DNA of 64,000 nt, from the NCBI RefSeq assembly GCF_025369935.1, contig NZ_CP104467.1, forward strand, positions 6,517,001-6,581,000, read 5' to 3'. Shown here piece by piece: positions 35,590-45,434 of the stretch. The DNA comes from Paenibacillus andongensis (GTDB taxonomy: Bacteria > Bacillota > Bacilli > Paenibacillales > NBRC-103111). Both the position numbers and the translations under genes were made by a program. How positions within the stretch are numbered: the stretch's first letter is position 1; each line of letters begins with the position of its first letter. The notes beneath the pieces were generated by a model. The model made no database searches. It was not told where the DNA came from and saw only the letters and a list, made by a program, of their open reading frames with translations.

Positions 35590-36771
35590 TTATGACTCGA
35601 TCATAGCGTACACTTTATTAATTTCTTCTTCTGTTCCTATATTTTCCTTACCTAAATTTTCACGAATATGTTCCCTTAAGCTGCTGTCCCCCAATATTTT
35701 GCTTATTCCCACATGCAAATCTTCAGAATTCATATTGACAATTATGCCATTTTCACCATCCTTTATTTGATCGTGGATGACAGTGAAGTTTGTTGCAATT
35801 ACAGGTTTTTGTAAAATTCTAGCTTCAGCAATTGCTAAGCCAAACCCTTCAAATCTGGACGGCTGAACATAAATGTCGCATTGTTTTAAATATACATAGG
35901 GGTTATGAAAGGTCCCTAATAGTATAAATGTGTCTTCTAATTTATATTTCTTAATCATCGTTTCAAGCTTTTCCTTTAACTGCCCCTCACCGATTACATA
36001 CCATTTATGCTTAAAACCCTGAGTTTTCAATTTAAAACAGGCTTCAATTGCCATATCGTAGCCTTTTGCATCTACCAACCTACCAATAGTTAAAATTCTT
36101 ACGCCATCGCATTCATCCGTGAACCCGCCTTGCTGATTAGCCATCGATTTAATTAAACTTGGTGAAATAATGTCATAAACAACATTTGTTTTTTCCTTAG
36201 CAATAGGCATTTCTTGAATGAATACTTCTTTGTTAAGCTCAGAAACAGCAATGACGTTATCAAATTGTTCATAGTAGGCGATGTCAAAGCTCTTATTATA
36301 GGGCGCTACTTTATAATCAGTATTGACCCAACAGAACTTTTTATCTGCAATAACTTTCTCTGCAACAAAGTAGGTGGGAGTTCCTTGACTATATGCAATT
36401 GCTACATCATATTTTTCAGTTATCATGTCGATTCCTTTTGACGTCCAACTCCAACTAATTTGTGCGCCATGCATGTTTCTGATTTTATATGGATTTCTCA
36501 GCGATAAGGACCCTCTAAATCTTAAGTACAAATCTTTATATTTTTTGTTGATGATTAAATTTTTTACGCCACCAGCTTGCCTTTGTATAAAGGTTGGCAC
36601 ATCTAGCACTGTAACTTCTTTAGGAAGTAAGGGGAGATATAGCCCACCTTGTGAAAACATAAGTAAATCTACTTTATATTTCTCATAGTCAAATAACGAA
36701 AGTAATGAAAGTAAGCTTTTTTCGGCTCCCCCGCTAGACAAGGAATCAATCACAAAGATTATTTTTTTCAT
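35590..36771 (-). CDS. family 4 glycosyltransferase
   Basis: 393 residues, GT-B. 'KKIIFVIDSLSSGGAEKSLL' and 'VQPSRFEGFGLAIAEARIL' mark donor and acceptor domains. It is a paralogue of the transferase two genes away (37898). Twenty bases separate it from the flippase. Confidence 0.92.
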   Translation of the reverse strand: MKKIIFVIDSLSSGGAEKSLLSLLSLFDYEKYKVDLLMFSQGGLYLPLLPKEVTVLDVPTFIQRQAGGVKNLIINKKYKDLYLRFRGSLSLRNPYKIRNMHGAQISWSWTSKGIDMITEKYDVAIAYSQGTPTYFVAEKVIADKKFCWVNTDYKVAPYNKSFDIAYYEQFDNVIAVSELNKEVFIQEMPIAKEKTNVVYDIISPSLIKSMANQQGGFTDECDGVRILTIGRLVDAKGYDMAIEACFKLKTQGFKHKWYVIGEGQLKEKLETMIKKYKLEDTFILLGTFHNPYVYLKQCDIYVQPSRFEGFGLAIAEARILQKPVIATNFTVIHDQIKDGENGIIVNMNSEDLHVGISKILGDSSLREHIRENLGKENIGTEEEINKVYAMIES

Positions 36772-36788
36772 ACAGGAGTCCTCTCGCT

Positions 36789-37901
36789 TTATTTCTGAAT
36801 GGAAAGTACATCTTGTAAATATTTTTTTGAAAATCTAATTTTTTCGTCCAATAGCTTCTTACTTTCTCCATAATCAATTTCTGTAAGTAATTGTTCTAAG
36901 TTGTAGTTTTCATCTACTAGTCTGTCTTTTAGCTGAAGATCATCTAATAGATCTCTCATTCTTGTGTTTATTGCTTCTTCCCTGTTCACAATAACGAACG
37001 ACCGCTCATAGAGAACAGAAAACACAGCTGCATGAAACGAATTCGATATGACAAATTGTGCATCTCTAACGAGGGATACAAAGGTTTCGGGTCCATCTAG
37101 TGTAAAATACTTATCCGCGTATTTGAGCTTACCAGAATGAATCGAGTAAATTTTATAACCTTTTTCTTCCGCCATTTCCAAAGCTATTTTCTTTATTAGT
37201 CTACTGTTATCGAAATCGTATATTAATATGTATTTATCTTGGAACTCCTCTTTACAAATTTGATTCCAATCATTTTTATCTAATAAGAGCACGGGATCCA
37301 CGACATGATTAGCTTTATTGATATTCAGCTTATTTAAGATTTCAACACCACTTTTTTCTCTCACCCCAACCGCATCTAATTTCTCAACTCTTTGTTTCAC
37401 AACCGGTTGATACTCAGCAGAAATGGTGTCCGTAGCAAAGCTTGCCGCATAGGAGGCCTTTATTTTTTCATCTGGGACGAAGTCCAAGTAGAACGCAGGG
37501 TCCTTGCCATTCTTATGTAAACAATTCCAAATTTGGTCACTGCCGCATAGATAAGCATCCGCGTAAGGAATGTCGTTCTTTAAATCCTCATTTGACTTAT
37601 ATCTTATATCTGTTATTTGTAAGAATTCAGTTTTGAATTTATCGAATGCTCTTTTCCTAGGGCGTTCACGTAATCTTTTTGGTATTTTTAATGTTAAATA
37701 GAGGTACTTTGTTAGCACATTCTTTTCCCATTTAGGGTTATCAATACTCCATAGATTATAATGATTACTTAAATAATCAGGTTTATAATCAATAATTTCT
37801 GCGTCATGACCGCAATTTTTTAGATATTTCATTAATCCATAAGCCTGCAGCGAAGCACCATGATTATATACATCATGACAAGTAATTGTACAAACCTTCA
37901 T
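36789..37901 (-). CDS. polysaccharide pyruvyl transferase
   Basis: 370 residues. 'YNHGASLQAYGLMKYLKNCG' near the start and 'LCGSDQIWNCLHKNG' and 'FVISNSFHAAVFSVLYE' match the CsaB-type pyruvyltransferase family. It adds ketal pyruvate to sugars from phosphoenolpyruvate, giving the polymer negative charge. Overlaps the next gene by four bases. Confidence 0.92.
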   Translation of the reverse strand: MKVCTITCHDVYNHGASLQAYGLMKYLKNCGHDAEIIDYKPDYLSNHYNLWSIDNPKWEKNVLTKYLYLTLKIPKRLRERPRKRAFDKFKTEFLQITDIRYKSNEDLKNDIPYADAYLCGSDQIWNCLHKNGKDPAFYLDFVPDEKIKASYAASFATDTISAEYQPVVKQRVEKLDAVGVREKSGVEILNKLNINKANHVVDPVLLLDKNDWNQICKEEFQDKYILIYDFDNSRLIKKIALEMAEEKGYKIYSIHSGKLKYADKYFTLDGPETFVSLVRDAQFVISNSFHAAVFSVLYERSFVIVNREEAINTRMRDLLDDLQLKDRLVDENYNLEQLLTEIDYGESKKLLDEKIRFSKKYLQDVLSIQK

Positions 37902-39139
37902 ACGGTCACTTCCTTCAAGACATAGCTCTGTTCAGGTACATTCACCATGTTGTATAGTTTATTTAATTCATAGGTGTTACTGTAATCTGTCTGCAAGCAG
38001 TTATTGGCTAAGCTATTTCTTAGAGCAGTATCCGAATATAATCGTTCTATCTCTTCTGCTATTTCTTCGATACTTAACCCACAAATTACGCCGCTAACAC
38101 CATCCTCTATCTGACTACCCGCCGTCGGGTAATTCGTTATTATTATAGGCTTCCCTAAGATCTGCGCTTCAGTTACTGTCACTGCTTTGCCCTCATACCT
38201 AGACGGTTGAACGTATAAATCGCAATTCTTAATATATGGATATGGGTTTATTTTCTTCCCCAAAAGTACAAAGCTGTCCTCTAGTTGATTCTCTGCGATT
38301 AGCTTTCTTAGTTCGCCTTCATATCCACCATATCCAACAATGAACCACTTGATTTGGGTAAGTCCCTTATCATGTAAAAGCCTTAATGCTTTTACCGCCA
38401 TATCAAAACCTTTCACGTAAGACAATCTACCAACCGATACAATATGGAAGGCACCCTGAACACTCTCGTTAATTTGTGATGGATCATCGGCCATTTTTTT
38501 TATAAATATAGGAGAAGTTATGTTCTCAATTAGTTTAATTTTATCTACAAGAGAGGGGTAAGTCTTTATGAATGCCTCTGTGCATGCATCTGAAATAGAA
38601 GCAATTGCATCGAACTTGCTCCATACAGCTAGGTCTATCTTATTGTCTATTTCTAATTCGCTGTAGTCTGTATGGATCCAGGCGATCTTCTTAGCTGCTT
38701 CAACCTTATTCGCCACAATATCGTGAGGCCACGCATAACTGATGGCTAAATCATAATTATTCTTTAATTTTGGTAGCACGTATGATGTATATTTAAGATC
38801 AAGCTGCATTTGAATATAGCCAGAGCCCTCTTTTAGAAGTCTAACTCTAGCTTTCATGCCTGCGATTGCTTTGCTAAGTAATCTAATAATTAAAGCCGAG
38901 AAATGTCCTTCTTTAAAGCAACGGATCATTGATTTTCTAAAAACTGTGTAGTTAGGTATTTGCGGTAGAAGATTTACTTTATCCGGTATTAAACTCAAGA
39001 AATCCCCTGAGTGACTACAAATGAATAAATCCACGTCATATCTATCATAATCAAAGCTCTCCAGCATGTTGATTAGGCTTCTTTCAATACCGCCAATCTC
39101 CATATCGTAAACAGTTATCAAGATTTTATTTTTATGCAT
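37898..39139 (-). CDS. family 4 glycosyltransferase
   Basis: 413 residues, GT-B. 'KILITVYDMEIGGIERSLIN' at the start and 'VQPSRYEGKAVTVTEAQIL' in the C-terminal domain. Paralogue of the transferase at 35590. Overlaps the acyltransferase upstream by eight bases. Confidence 0.92.
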   Translation of the reverse strand: MHKNKILITVYDMEIGGIERSLINMLESFDYDRYDVDLFICSHSGDFLSLIPDKVNLLPQIPNYTVFRKSMIRCFKEGHFSALIIRLLSKAIAGMKARVRLLKEGSGYIQMQLDLKYTSYVLPKLKNNYDLAISYAWPHDIVANKVEAAKKIAWIHTDYSELEIDNKIDLAVWSKFDAIASISDACTEAFIKTYPSLVDKIKLIENITSPIFIKKMADDPSQINESVQGAFHIVSVGRLSYVKGFDMAVKALRLLHDKGLTQIKWFIVGYGGYEGELRKLIAENQLEDSFVLLGKKINPYPYIKNCDLYVQPSRYEGKAVTVTEAQILGKPIIITNYPTAGSQIEDGVSGVICGLSIEEIAEEIERLYSDTALRNSLANNCLQTDYSNTYELNKLYNMVNVPEQSYVLKEVTV

Positions 39140-39734
39140 ATTGAATATAGCTCTTTTCCCTTTTATTTAAGAATAAAGTATTCGCAGGAACATTTCCCTT
39201 CACAACACTTCCTGCTGCGATAACAGCGTTATCCCCGATGAACGTATCCCTTAAAATAACAACATTAGAGCCAATCCACACATTTTCACCTATAATGACC
39301 TCTCCCTTAATAAGGTGATCATCTGTTGCATTTTTGAAATTGTGATCATGGTCATTGATACTTACATTCGGGGCTATTTTGGTGTATTTTCCAATAGAAA
39401 TCTTATGTACACAATTAATGTTACAGTTATCATTTATAAACACTTTATCGCCAACATGGAGCTTGCCGTAATGATCGACTCTAATGCTCGCATTTTTCCT
39501 GATAAATACAAACTTCCCAATATGGATTTTGGCATGCTTACTAAATGCTTCTATTCTGCTGTTTGCTTGAAGAGAGAATATCGAGGATTCAATGTTCTTA
39601 AGATAAAAAAGTTTATTCATATACGCTCTTAGGATACCTATTACGTGTGAAATATTCATCATTACGGTATAATAAATTCCCCTTCCGCGGCTTTCAGCAA
39701 TAAGCGTCGTCATAACTTTTCTCAATAAATTCAT
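39132..39734 (-). CDS. hexapeptide-repeat O-acetyltransferase
   Basis: 200 residues with left-handed beta-helix repeats from about residue 65 and the active-site region 'VSINDHDHNF' and 'VIIGENVWIGSNVVI', typical of CapG/WbbJ-type acetyltransferases. N-terminal part is a helical extension. Overlaps the GT32 gene by four bases. Confidence 0.9.
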   Translation of the reverse strand: MNLLRKVMTTLIAESRGRGIYYTVMMNISHVIGILRAYMNKLFYLKNIESSIFSLQANSRIEAFSKHAKIHIGKFVFIRKNASIRVDHYGKLHVGDKVFINDNCNINCVHKISIGKYTKIAPNVSINDHDHNFKNATDDHLIKGEVIIGENVWIGSNVVILRDTFIGDNAVIAAGSVVKGNVPANTLFLNKREKSYIQYA

Positions 39735-40453
39735 CTCAATAACCCTCTTAATCTAGCAATATTATGTCCACCAATAATCCTAGCAAGAAACAACTTCATC
39801 CGCCCCTTCCATCTGGCCTTAGGCGGCAACCAGCTCTTATAAAAATGGTGCATAGCATACGTATTTTCTGTCCTAAATGTTCGACAGTTAATATAATCGT
39901 AAGGCGAGAAATACGTTTGCGGATAAAAGGTTCCAACACCTTCTATGTCTTGATAGCTGCCATCGGGAGTAACCCCCCAATCGCTTAGTATCTTCGTTAT
40001 CATCGCGACATTCGTTAGCGAATCAAAAGTCCCATCCGCAAAGATGAAGCTCTTGGTATGATAAGAATCCATAAATACTCGGATCAGCTTATTTTCTTTC
40101 GCGGCTCCAATCGTACTTGTCGCGATGAAGTTCTCTTGTTCAAATCCCCAGAATGATTCGTGATGCAGCAGATCGTCAAAGGATTTGAACACTTCCACAT
40201 CGGTGTCTAAGTAAATACCGCCATAGTGATAAAGCGCGTACACTCTCGCATAATCGCTGACGAACGCAAATTTGCCAGCTTCGTACGCTTCTTTTACATA
40301 TACATTACTGCTGGTGTCAAAGTTGTTTTCATTCCACTCTATGAATTGATAGCCGGTTAGATGGTTACGCCAGCTTGCTATACATCGCTTCACGATATCG
40401 GGCTTTTCTTTCCCGCCAAACCAGCAATAATGAATGATTCTAGGAATTGTCAT
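39731..40453 (-). CDS. GT32-type capsular glycosyltransferase
   Basis: 240 residues from the ATG at 40453, which has GAGGAG upstream and gives the family start 'TIPRIIHYCWFGGKEKPD'; a longer frame to 40531 reads through the promoter. The DXD site is in 'HYGGIYLDTDVEVF'. First gene of the second polysaccharide operon, directly after the SinR-type promoter. Confidence 0.9.
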   Translation of the reverse strand: MTIPRIIHYCWFGGKEKPDIVKRCIASWRNHLTGYQFIEWNENNFDTSSNVYVKEAYEAGKFAFVSDYARVYALYHYGGIYLDTDVEVFKSFDDLLHHESFWGFEQENFIATSTIGAAKENKLIRVFMDSYHTKSFIFADGTFDSLTNVAMITKILSDWGVTPDGSYQDIEGVGTFYPQTYFSPYDYINCRTFRTENTYAMHHFYKSWLPPKARWKGRMKLFLARIIGGHNIARLRGLLR

Positions 40454-40473
40454 TTCTTGTCTCCTCGTTACAA

Positions 40474-40558
40474 TTTCTTTATAAAGAACAATGGTTGAAG
40501 TTCTCAGCATATATTTTAGACCTACATCCATTTTAGTTCTTTATAGAGAACATGTCAA
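40474..40558 (-). promoter_or_regulatory. second polysaccharide operon promoter with SinR operators
   Basis: Minus-strand TTGACA (40553-40558), 17-base spacer, TAAAAT (40530-40535). The spacer is the perfect repeat GTTCTCTATAAAGAAC (40536-40551), the same as in the eps promoter. A second copy, TTTCTTTATAAAGAAC (one mismatch), is at 40474-40489. No terminator is seen between the lasso operon and this promoter. Confidence 0.85.
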
Positions 40559-40578
40559 CACACGTCTTCTCAGATATA

Positions 40579-42417
40579 TCAAGTTGCAACCGAACCCAAG
40601 TAGGTGACAGAGGATTTATTGGTTTCTTGAATTTGATTTCCTAATAAGCTGGCAAACAATCCTTCTTTTTCTCCAGTTAATTGGGTAAATCCGCCACTTT
40701 GTATAATCCTTCCTTTATCTAACACAATGACTTGATCCGCGTTACGTATGGTCGATAAACGATGAGCGATGACGATTATCGTTAATTTTCCTTGCAGTCG
40801 CTCCAGCGCCTGTTGTATCTTCGCCTCATTCTCGGAGTCAAGCGCACTGGTTGCCTCATCCAATATAAGGATTGATGGTTTACGTAATATCGCTCGGGCC
40901 AGTACAAGCCGTTGTCTTTCTCCGCCGGACAGACGGATACCTCTGTCTCCAATCAGCGTATCGAGACCCTGTGGAAGTTTATTGACGAATTCGGTTGATG
41001 CGGCAAACTCGAGCGATTCCCAGAGTTGTTCCTCGGTTGCGCTTGGATCAATCATCAGCATGTTCTCCCTTATGCTTCCGTTAAATAGGAATGGATCCTG
41101 GGGAACATAACTAATTGATTTCCTCAGAGATAATAAATTAGCTTCCGTAAGGGGAACTCCATCGACAAGGACTTGCCCTCTCTCCGGTTGCAGCAGCCCC
41201 ATCAAGATATCGATTAAGGTGCTCTTGCCGGCACCGGATCGACCGATAACCGCTGTCATTTGCTTGGACATGATACGCAAATTTACATCTTGGAGAGCAT
41301 ATAACTGTTCATTACGGTTATACCGAAAAGATACATCGCGACACTCGATACATTCCTCAATACGAATCGGCTTCTCATTGTTATAATTACCGCTGCTTCC
41401 CTTGATCTCTCTGGCTTCCATACATTCATTTTGCAATTCTTTCAAAGACTTAAAAGCTGGTATTGCCGCAGAAATTTGTTCCAGATTCGTCTGAACACCT
41501 TGAAATCGCGGCCAAAGTCTGAAAAAAATGAGAATGATCAACATCAGTTGCTGACCTTGGGTTTGAAAGAACAGGTTAGCTCCATAAATAAAAAATGCAA
41601 TAATCAATGAGGAAGAAATCTTATAATAAAGCTGAGAGTTTGCGCTTAACTTAGTTTGTTCAAGTCGTTCCTGACTGAATTTTTGACTCCAGTTTATGAG
41701 CCAACTCCTGCGGGATTCCTCCAACATATTGCTCTTGATGTCTTTAATTCCATTAAAATGATCCGTGATCCCCCCGATATAACTGCGTCCGAGCTCTAAC
41801 GATTGATTCCCCAGTGTTCTTGATCTTTTAATGAATGTGCGGGAGAAGAAAGCAACGGCCAGACCGCAGCATAACACGAATAACGTCAACTTAACGGATA
41901 AGAACAAAGCGATTCCAACTTGAATCAGGGTAAATACAATAGAGGTTAGAAATTGAAGGAAGATGTAGGTTCCACTAGTCACGTGTCCCAATTCCCCTGT
42001 CAGCGAATTGATCAGGTCCGATTTTCTTTTCTTGATGAAAAAATCCCAGTTCGCCTGTAGTAAAGCGTTATAAGTCTCTAACCTTACATGATTAATAAAA
42101 CCAGTATGAATTTTGATATCTCGTAGATTAAGATTCCGTTGAATCAAACTTTGACCCGAGATAAGTATGACGTATATGCCCACGATCAACAGTAGTGCCA
42201 GTGGTTTAGGAATCTCATTGAAAATTTCAATGACACCTAACTGTGATATCCATCCCATATTCATGTTCATGATTCCGCTAATACTCAGTAATGGGAGTAA
42301 TAAGAAGATCCCCATACCATCAAGGAAACTGATCAACACCATCCCCAGAAGATTCACATATAAAATTTTGCCGGCGAAGGCATGCATCTGTTTTGTAAAA
42401 TAGAAGAGATGTTCCAT
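40579..42417 (-). CDS. lasso peptide ABC exporter (D protein)
   Basis: 612 residues from the ATG at 42417 (AGAGAGGG upstream; a longer frame overlaps the previous gene). Six membrane segments, then an ABC domain with Walker A 'GRSGAGKSTLIDIL', 'LSGGERQRLVLARAIL' and 'ILDEATSALD'. No cysteine-protease domain. It exports the mature peptide and gives immunity, as in paeninodin-type clusters. Confidence 0.9.
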   Translation of the reverse strand: MEHLFYFTKQMHAFAGKILYVNLLGMVLISFLDGMGIFLLLPLLSISGIMNMNMGWISQLGVIEIFNEIPKPLALLLIVGIYVILISGQSLIQRNLNLRDIKIHTGFINHVRLETYNALLQANWDFFIKKRKSDLINSLTGELGHVTSGTYIFLQFLTSIVFTLIQVGIALFLSVKLTLFVLCCGLAVAFFSRTFIKRSRTLGNQSLELGRSYIGGITDHFNGIKDIKSNMLEESRRSWLINWSQKFSQERLEQTKLSANSQLYYKISSSLIIAFFIYGANLFFQTQGQQLMLIILIFFRLWPRFQGVQTNLEQISAAIPAFKSLKELQNECMEAREIKGSSGNYNNEKPIRIEECIECRDVSFRYNRNEQLYALQDVNLRIMSKQMTAVIGRSGAGKSTLIDILMGLLQPERGQVLVDGVPLTEANLLSLRKSISYVPQDPFLFNGSIRENMLMIDPSATEEQLWESLEFAASTEFVNKLPQGLDTLIGDRGIRLSGGERQRLVLARAILRKPSILILDEATSALDSENEAKIQQALERLQGKLTIIVIAHRLSTIRNADQVIVLDKGRIIQSGGFTQLTGEKEGLFASLLGNQIQETNKSSVTYLGSVAT

Positions 42418-42422
42418 TTCGT

Positions 42423-43622
42423 TTAAGTCCCTCTCTGTGATAAGGAATATTTCTTTGTTTTTCGCCAGGCCCACAAGGCAGGTCGCAAGGGGAAATAGAG
42501 GAAATGCAACCCTTTGGGTAATGACAACGTATCGGCATCCTCTGGATAAGGGTAAAAGAAACTCATCACGAATAATATTTTTTGCTGAGCTGACATTAGT
42601 GAAAATAAATGCTTTTGATGATACTTGGACACGTGCTCCGGAACGGGAGCTGTATGCAGATTTACCATTTGACGAATGTAAAACAGTGCATCCTTAGCCA
42701 AGCGCCTTGCGCGCTTTCCTGTAGTCATTGACTCCATTTCAGCCGTCAAAGGTGTATGTAGAAGTTGCGCAGCCAAAATCATTGCTTGTGCCCCAAGATG
42801 AAGCTGCCTATTTTTCATAAGAAGCGAGTGAAGCTTGGCATAATCCACATTTTGTCTGGTTATCCGATCGATATCCGCCAACCAGCGAAGCCGCGACCAT
42901 CCATGTCGTGCCCCATGAGAAGCAAGAAATAGAAATAAATCCTCTCTCCCTAAATAATAGACAGGATGATTGGTAATCGTACTTATCCGTTTTCTTTCCC
43001 ATAATTCATCAAAACCCGGTTCTTTCCCAGGTCCTGGACCTAATCTCCAATGAATTTCGAGTGTCACCCTTTTATCCGCGTGGATAAAGGTGGCATGATG
43101 ATGTCTCCATTTCCAGTCATTCAAGATCGTGTTGTATTCTTCTTCTTTCACATAGCCCTGACTTCTGAGCCGTTCCTCGGCTTGGTCCACATTCTGTATC
43201 GGGATCAGAATATCTAAATCACGCGATGTACGAAGGGATACATCTCCATAAAGGTCTGCCGCAAGAACCGGCCCTTTCAAGACAATCGTACGGATGTCAG
43301 ATTCGGAGAACAGTTTACATAGTTGTTCCATCTCTGCACTCAAGCGCAGCATGTTAAAGGTGTTTTCTTGATAATCCTTTTGCAAGGCATTCATGACATA
43401 CGGGGGGACCCAAGCTGAATCTGTATTCCGAAGATTGGTATAAAGCAGGGAAAAGACCCTATGGTGTCTTGCGAGCTGCAGAAAAGCTCCCCAATCGATT
43501 TCATTTGCCTGGTCTTGATCTTGCCATAACATAGATTCCCCTTTATCCATTCTCATAATGGATAGCAATAACGTCAATTCATTTGAAAAGCGCATCGAAT
43601 CCGAACGGAAATCGTTTTCCAT
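42423..43622 (-). CDS. nucleotidyltransferase (paeninodin PadeN-like)
   Basis: About 400 residues from the ATG at 43622 with AAGGGG. NTP_transf_5 family: 'TIVLKGPVLAADLYGDVSLR' followed by the metal-site 'TSRDLDILIP'. In paeninodin-type clusters such a gene accompanies the kinase; its reaction is not settled. A second paralogue lies in the RiPP-like operon at 47.7 kb. Confidence 0.85.
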   Translation of the reverse strand: MENDFRSDSMRFSNELTLLLSIMRMDKGESMLWQDQDQANEIDWGAFLQLARHHRVFSLLYTNLRNTDSAWVPPYVMNALQKDYQENTFNMLRLSAEMEQLCKLFSESDIRTIVLKGPVLAADLYGDVSLRTSRDLDILIPIQNVDQAEERLRSQGYVKEEEYNTILNDWKWRHHHATFIHADKRVTLEIHWRLGPGPGKEPGFDELWERKRISTITNHPVYYLGREDLFLFLASHGARHGWSRLRWLADIDRITRQNVDYAKLHSLLMKNRQLHLGAQAMILAAQLLHTPLTAEMESMTTGKRARRLAKDALFYIRQMVNLHTAPVPEHVSKYHQKHLFSLMSAQQKILFVMSFFYPYPEDADTLSLPKGLHFLYFPLRPALWAWRKTKKYSLSQRGT

Positions 43623-43640
43623 CTTAATCCCCTTCATTCT

Positions 43641-44096
43641 CTATTCACTAATATATTTGGCAAATTTGCCGACAACTGCGAATCTTTCCATTCCTTCTGC
43701 TCCGGTAATATAGAACGGTCCGCTGCGAAGCCAAGCGTGAGCAACCATTTTGCCTGAATCGTCCCTACCCGTCCCTAAATAGAGCGTGCTTTCGATATGG
43801 CGCTTTTCAAGCATTTTCAAAGCTGCTATCGCTTTAACCAAACATTTACTTTCCCAAAATGTATGTTGACTCATGATTTGAATCACATCATGCACTTTCA
43901 TCAATGTAGCTGTGTGACTGTGGAGCTGGGCATTCGAAGTTTCCTCCATTTGCGCGCCTAGCGAGGGTGCGACTTTAGAAAAGGGCAGGAAGATAAGGAA
44001 CCGCGCCCATGCCAAATATAAATAAGCTTCTATAAAGATAAGCATTGTTTTCGTATCTAATGAGAGAAGTTTTTTTACCTTATTCAAATTGCCCAT
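43641..44096 (-). CDS. lasso leader peptidase (B2)
   Basis: 151 residues, transglutaminase-like cysteine protease. The catalytic Cys is in 'FWESKCLVKAIAALKMLEKR' and the His in 'GKMVAHAWLRSG'. It cuts the leader off the precursor with help of the B1 protein. Overlaps B1 by 13 bases. Confidence 0.92.
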   Translation of the reverse strand: MGNLNKVKKLLSLDTKTMLIFIEAYLYLAWARFLIFLPFSKVAPSLGAQMEETSNAQLHSHTATLMKVHDVIQIMSQHTFWESKCLVKAIAALKMLEKRHIESTLYLGTGRDDSGKMVAHAWLRSGPFYITGAEGMERFAVVGKFAKYISE

Positions 44097-44389
44097 TGAT
44101 TTTCCACGCCAATTAACTTTTCATCCATTAAATGAGTCAAAAAAGAGATAACCTGCTGTTCACATTCACTTTGATCCACCTCATAATCAGCCACTAAGGT
44201 CGCGACTAACTGCGTAACTGTAATAGGCGCCTCAATAGAGTCCCATATTTTTCCGCCAATTTCACCTAAATTGTAATACTTTCCATTATGAACACTCAGC
44301 ATGACTTTTTCTCCGCCCATATCACTTACAATGTTTCCTTTACCTTGAACAACAACGTCCTGCAGCGAAAGCGTTTGGTTTTTGATCAT
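44084..44389 (-). CDS. lasso leader-binding RRE protein (B1, PqqD-like)
   Basis: 101 residues, PqqD fold. Binds the precursor leader and delivers it to B2. A first beta hairpin (VMLSVHNGKYYNLGEIGGKI) and the C-terminal helices are visible. Overlaps B2. Normal size for the split B1. Confidence 0.9.
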   Translation of the reverse strand: MIKNQTLSLQDVVVQGKGNIVSDMGGEKVMLSVHNGKYYNLGEIGGKIWDSIEAPITVTQLVATLVADYEVDQSECEQQVISFLTHLMDEKLIGVENQWAI

Positions 44390-44392
44390 GAT

Positions 44393-45322
44393 CTATGCCT
44401 CCAAATTTAATGTTTCCAAGATAGTTGTTACTAATTGAGGAGCCGTAAATCCAGACGCCGGGCGGCTTAGTTGGAACATCTGAACGTTATTTACAATACT
44501 CACAGAAGTGTTAAAATGCCATTCGGTTAGTTCTAAACCCGGAATAAGGAAATTACGATAGGTATGGTAGAAAAGGGTTTTGAACCGTTCAAGTTTTGCA
44601 ATTTGACGAATAGTAATCTCTTTATCCTCTGTTTTTACTAGTTCAAACACCCCGGCAAGCGGTAAAGAGCCAGTAAAGTATTTGGAGGATACTGGGATAT
44701 AGTATTTATCCACTCTACCGTATAAGGATTGGTAATTACTCGTCTCCATGCCAAAATTAGTGAGACTATCTTGCCATAGCTTCTGTTGGGGATATGAAGA
44801 AGTCACATATGGCATGTTGTCCCCCGAAAGCGATACAGCAATGACATCGTCACTTAGCAGTTGATAGCCTTCGTTGAGGAAAGCTGATGCCAGTGTAGAC
44901 TTCCCTGCTCCTGAATCTCCAATGATGGCATATGCTTTTCCTTGAATAGCCACTAAACTGCCATGCAGCGGAAATATCTTCCTCTGCATCAATATGGCAC
45001 CCATACAAGTTCCTAGAATAAGAAGTCGAATCTCGCCATCTTCTGCTTCTTTCATAGGTGAATAGGTGATACTTTTTCCTTCTTTGATTGAAAATGTAGC
45101 AACTTCGGGAATATGAAATAGGACGACATGATCTTTCACTACAAATTGATGAAGTTGATCCGTTAATTCAAAATATAGCCTAGTCAGATCGTTATCTATT
45201 TTGATTTCGATATCGATGTCTTCTATTTGTTCGTCCACTTTCGTCAGCTCCGGTAAAGCGACATCACTTACGATCGTTAAACCGAAAGCTTTGTAGACGA
45301 CTTTTTTTTCGACTTCTATCAT
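44393..45322 (-). CDS. HPr-kinase-like lasso peptide kinase (PadeK-like)
   Basis: 309 residues from the ATG at 45322 with GGAGTG upstream. HPr kinase C-terminal fold with P-loop 'AIIGDSGAGKSTLASAFLN'. In paeninodin this enzyme phosphorylates the C-terminal Ser of the precursor. The precursor here also ends in Ser (Ser44 after Trp43), so the substrate is present. Confidence 0.9.
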   Translation of the reverse strand: MIEVEKKVVYKAFGLTIVSDVALPELTKVDEQIEDIDIEIKIDNDLTRLYFELTDQLHQFVVKDHVVLFHIPEVATFSIKEGKSITYSPMKEAEDGEIRLLILGTCMGAILMQRKIFPLHGSLVAIQGKAYAIIGDSGAGKSTLASAFLNEGYQLLSDDVIAVSLSGDNMPYVTSSYPQQKLWQDSLTNFGMETSNYQSLYGRVDKYYIPVSSKYFTGSLPLAGVFELVKTEDKEITIRQIAKLERFKTLFYHTYRNFLIPGLELTEWHFNTSVSIVNNVQMFQLSRPASGFTAPQLVTTILETLNLEA

Positions 45323-45353
45323 TTTTTCACTCCAATACATCCATTATTATGTT

Positions 45354-45390
45354 AAAGGCCCTTATACTCTCTTGATGTATAAGGGCTTTT
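45354..45390 (-). terminator. attenuator/terminator after the precursor gene
   Basis: GCCCTTATAC pairs perfectly with GTATAAGGGC over ten bases, in the gap between precursor and kinase genes; the U-tract on the minus strand is short (CCTTT). Partial termination would give excess precursor over the enzymes. Confidence 0.7.
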
Positions 45391-45434
45391 AACATATGTA
45401 CGAATTCGTAAGTAGCTTTGAATCTAAATCAATC

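Noticed and set aside
37005..37030. AGAGAAC half-site inside the pyruvyltransferase gene
   Set aside because: A single half-site within coding sequence with no promoter nearby; treated as chance.
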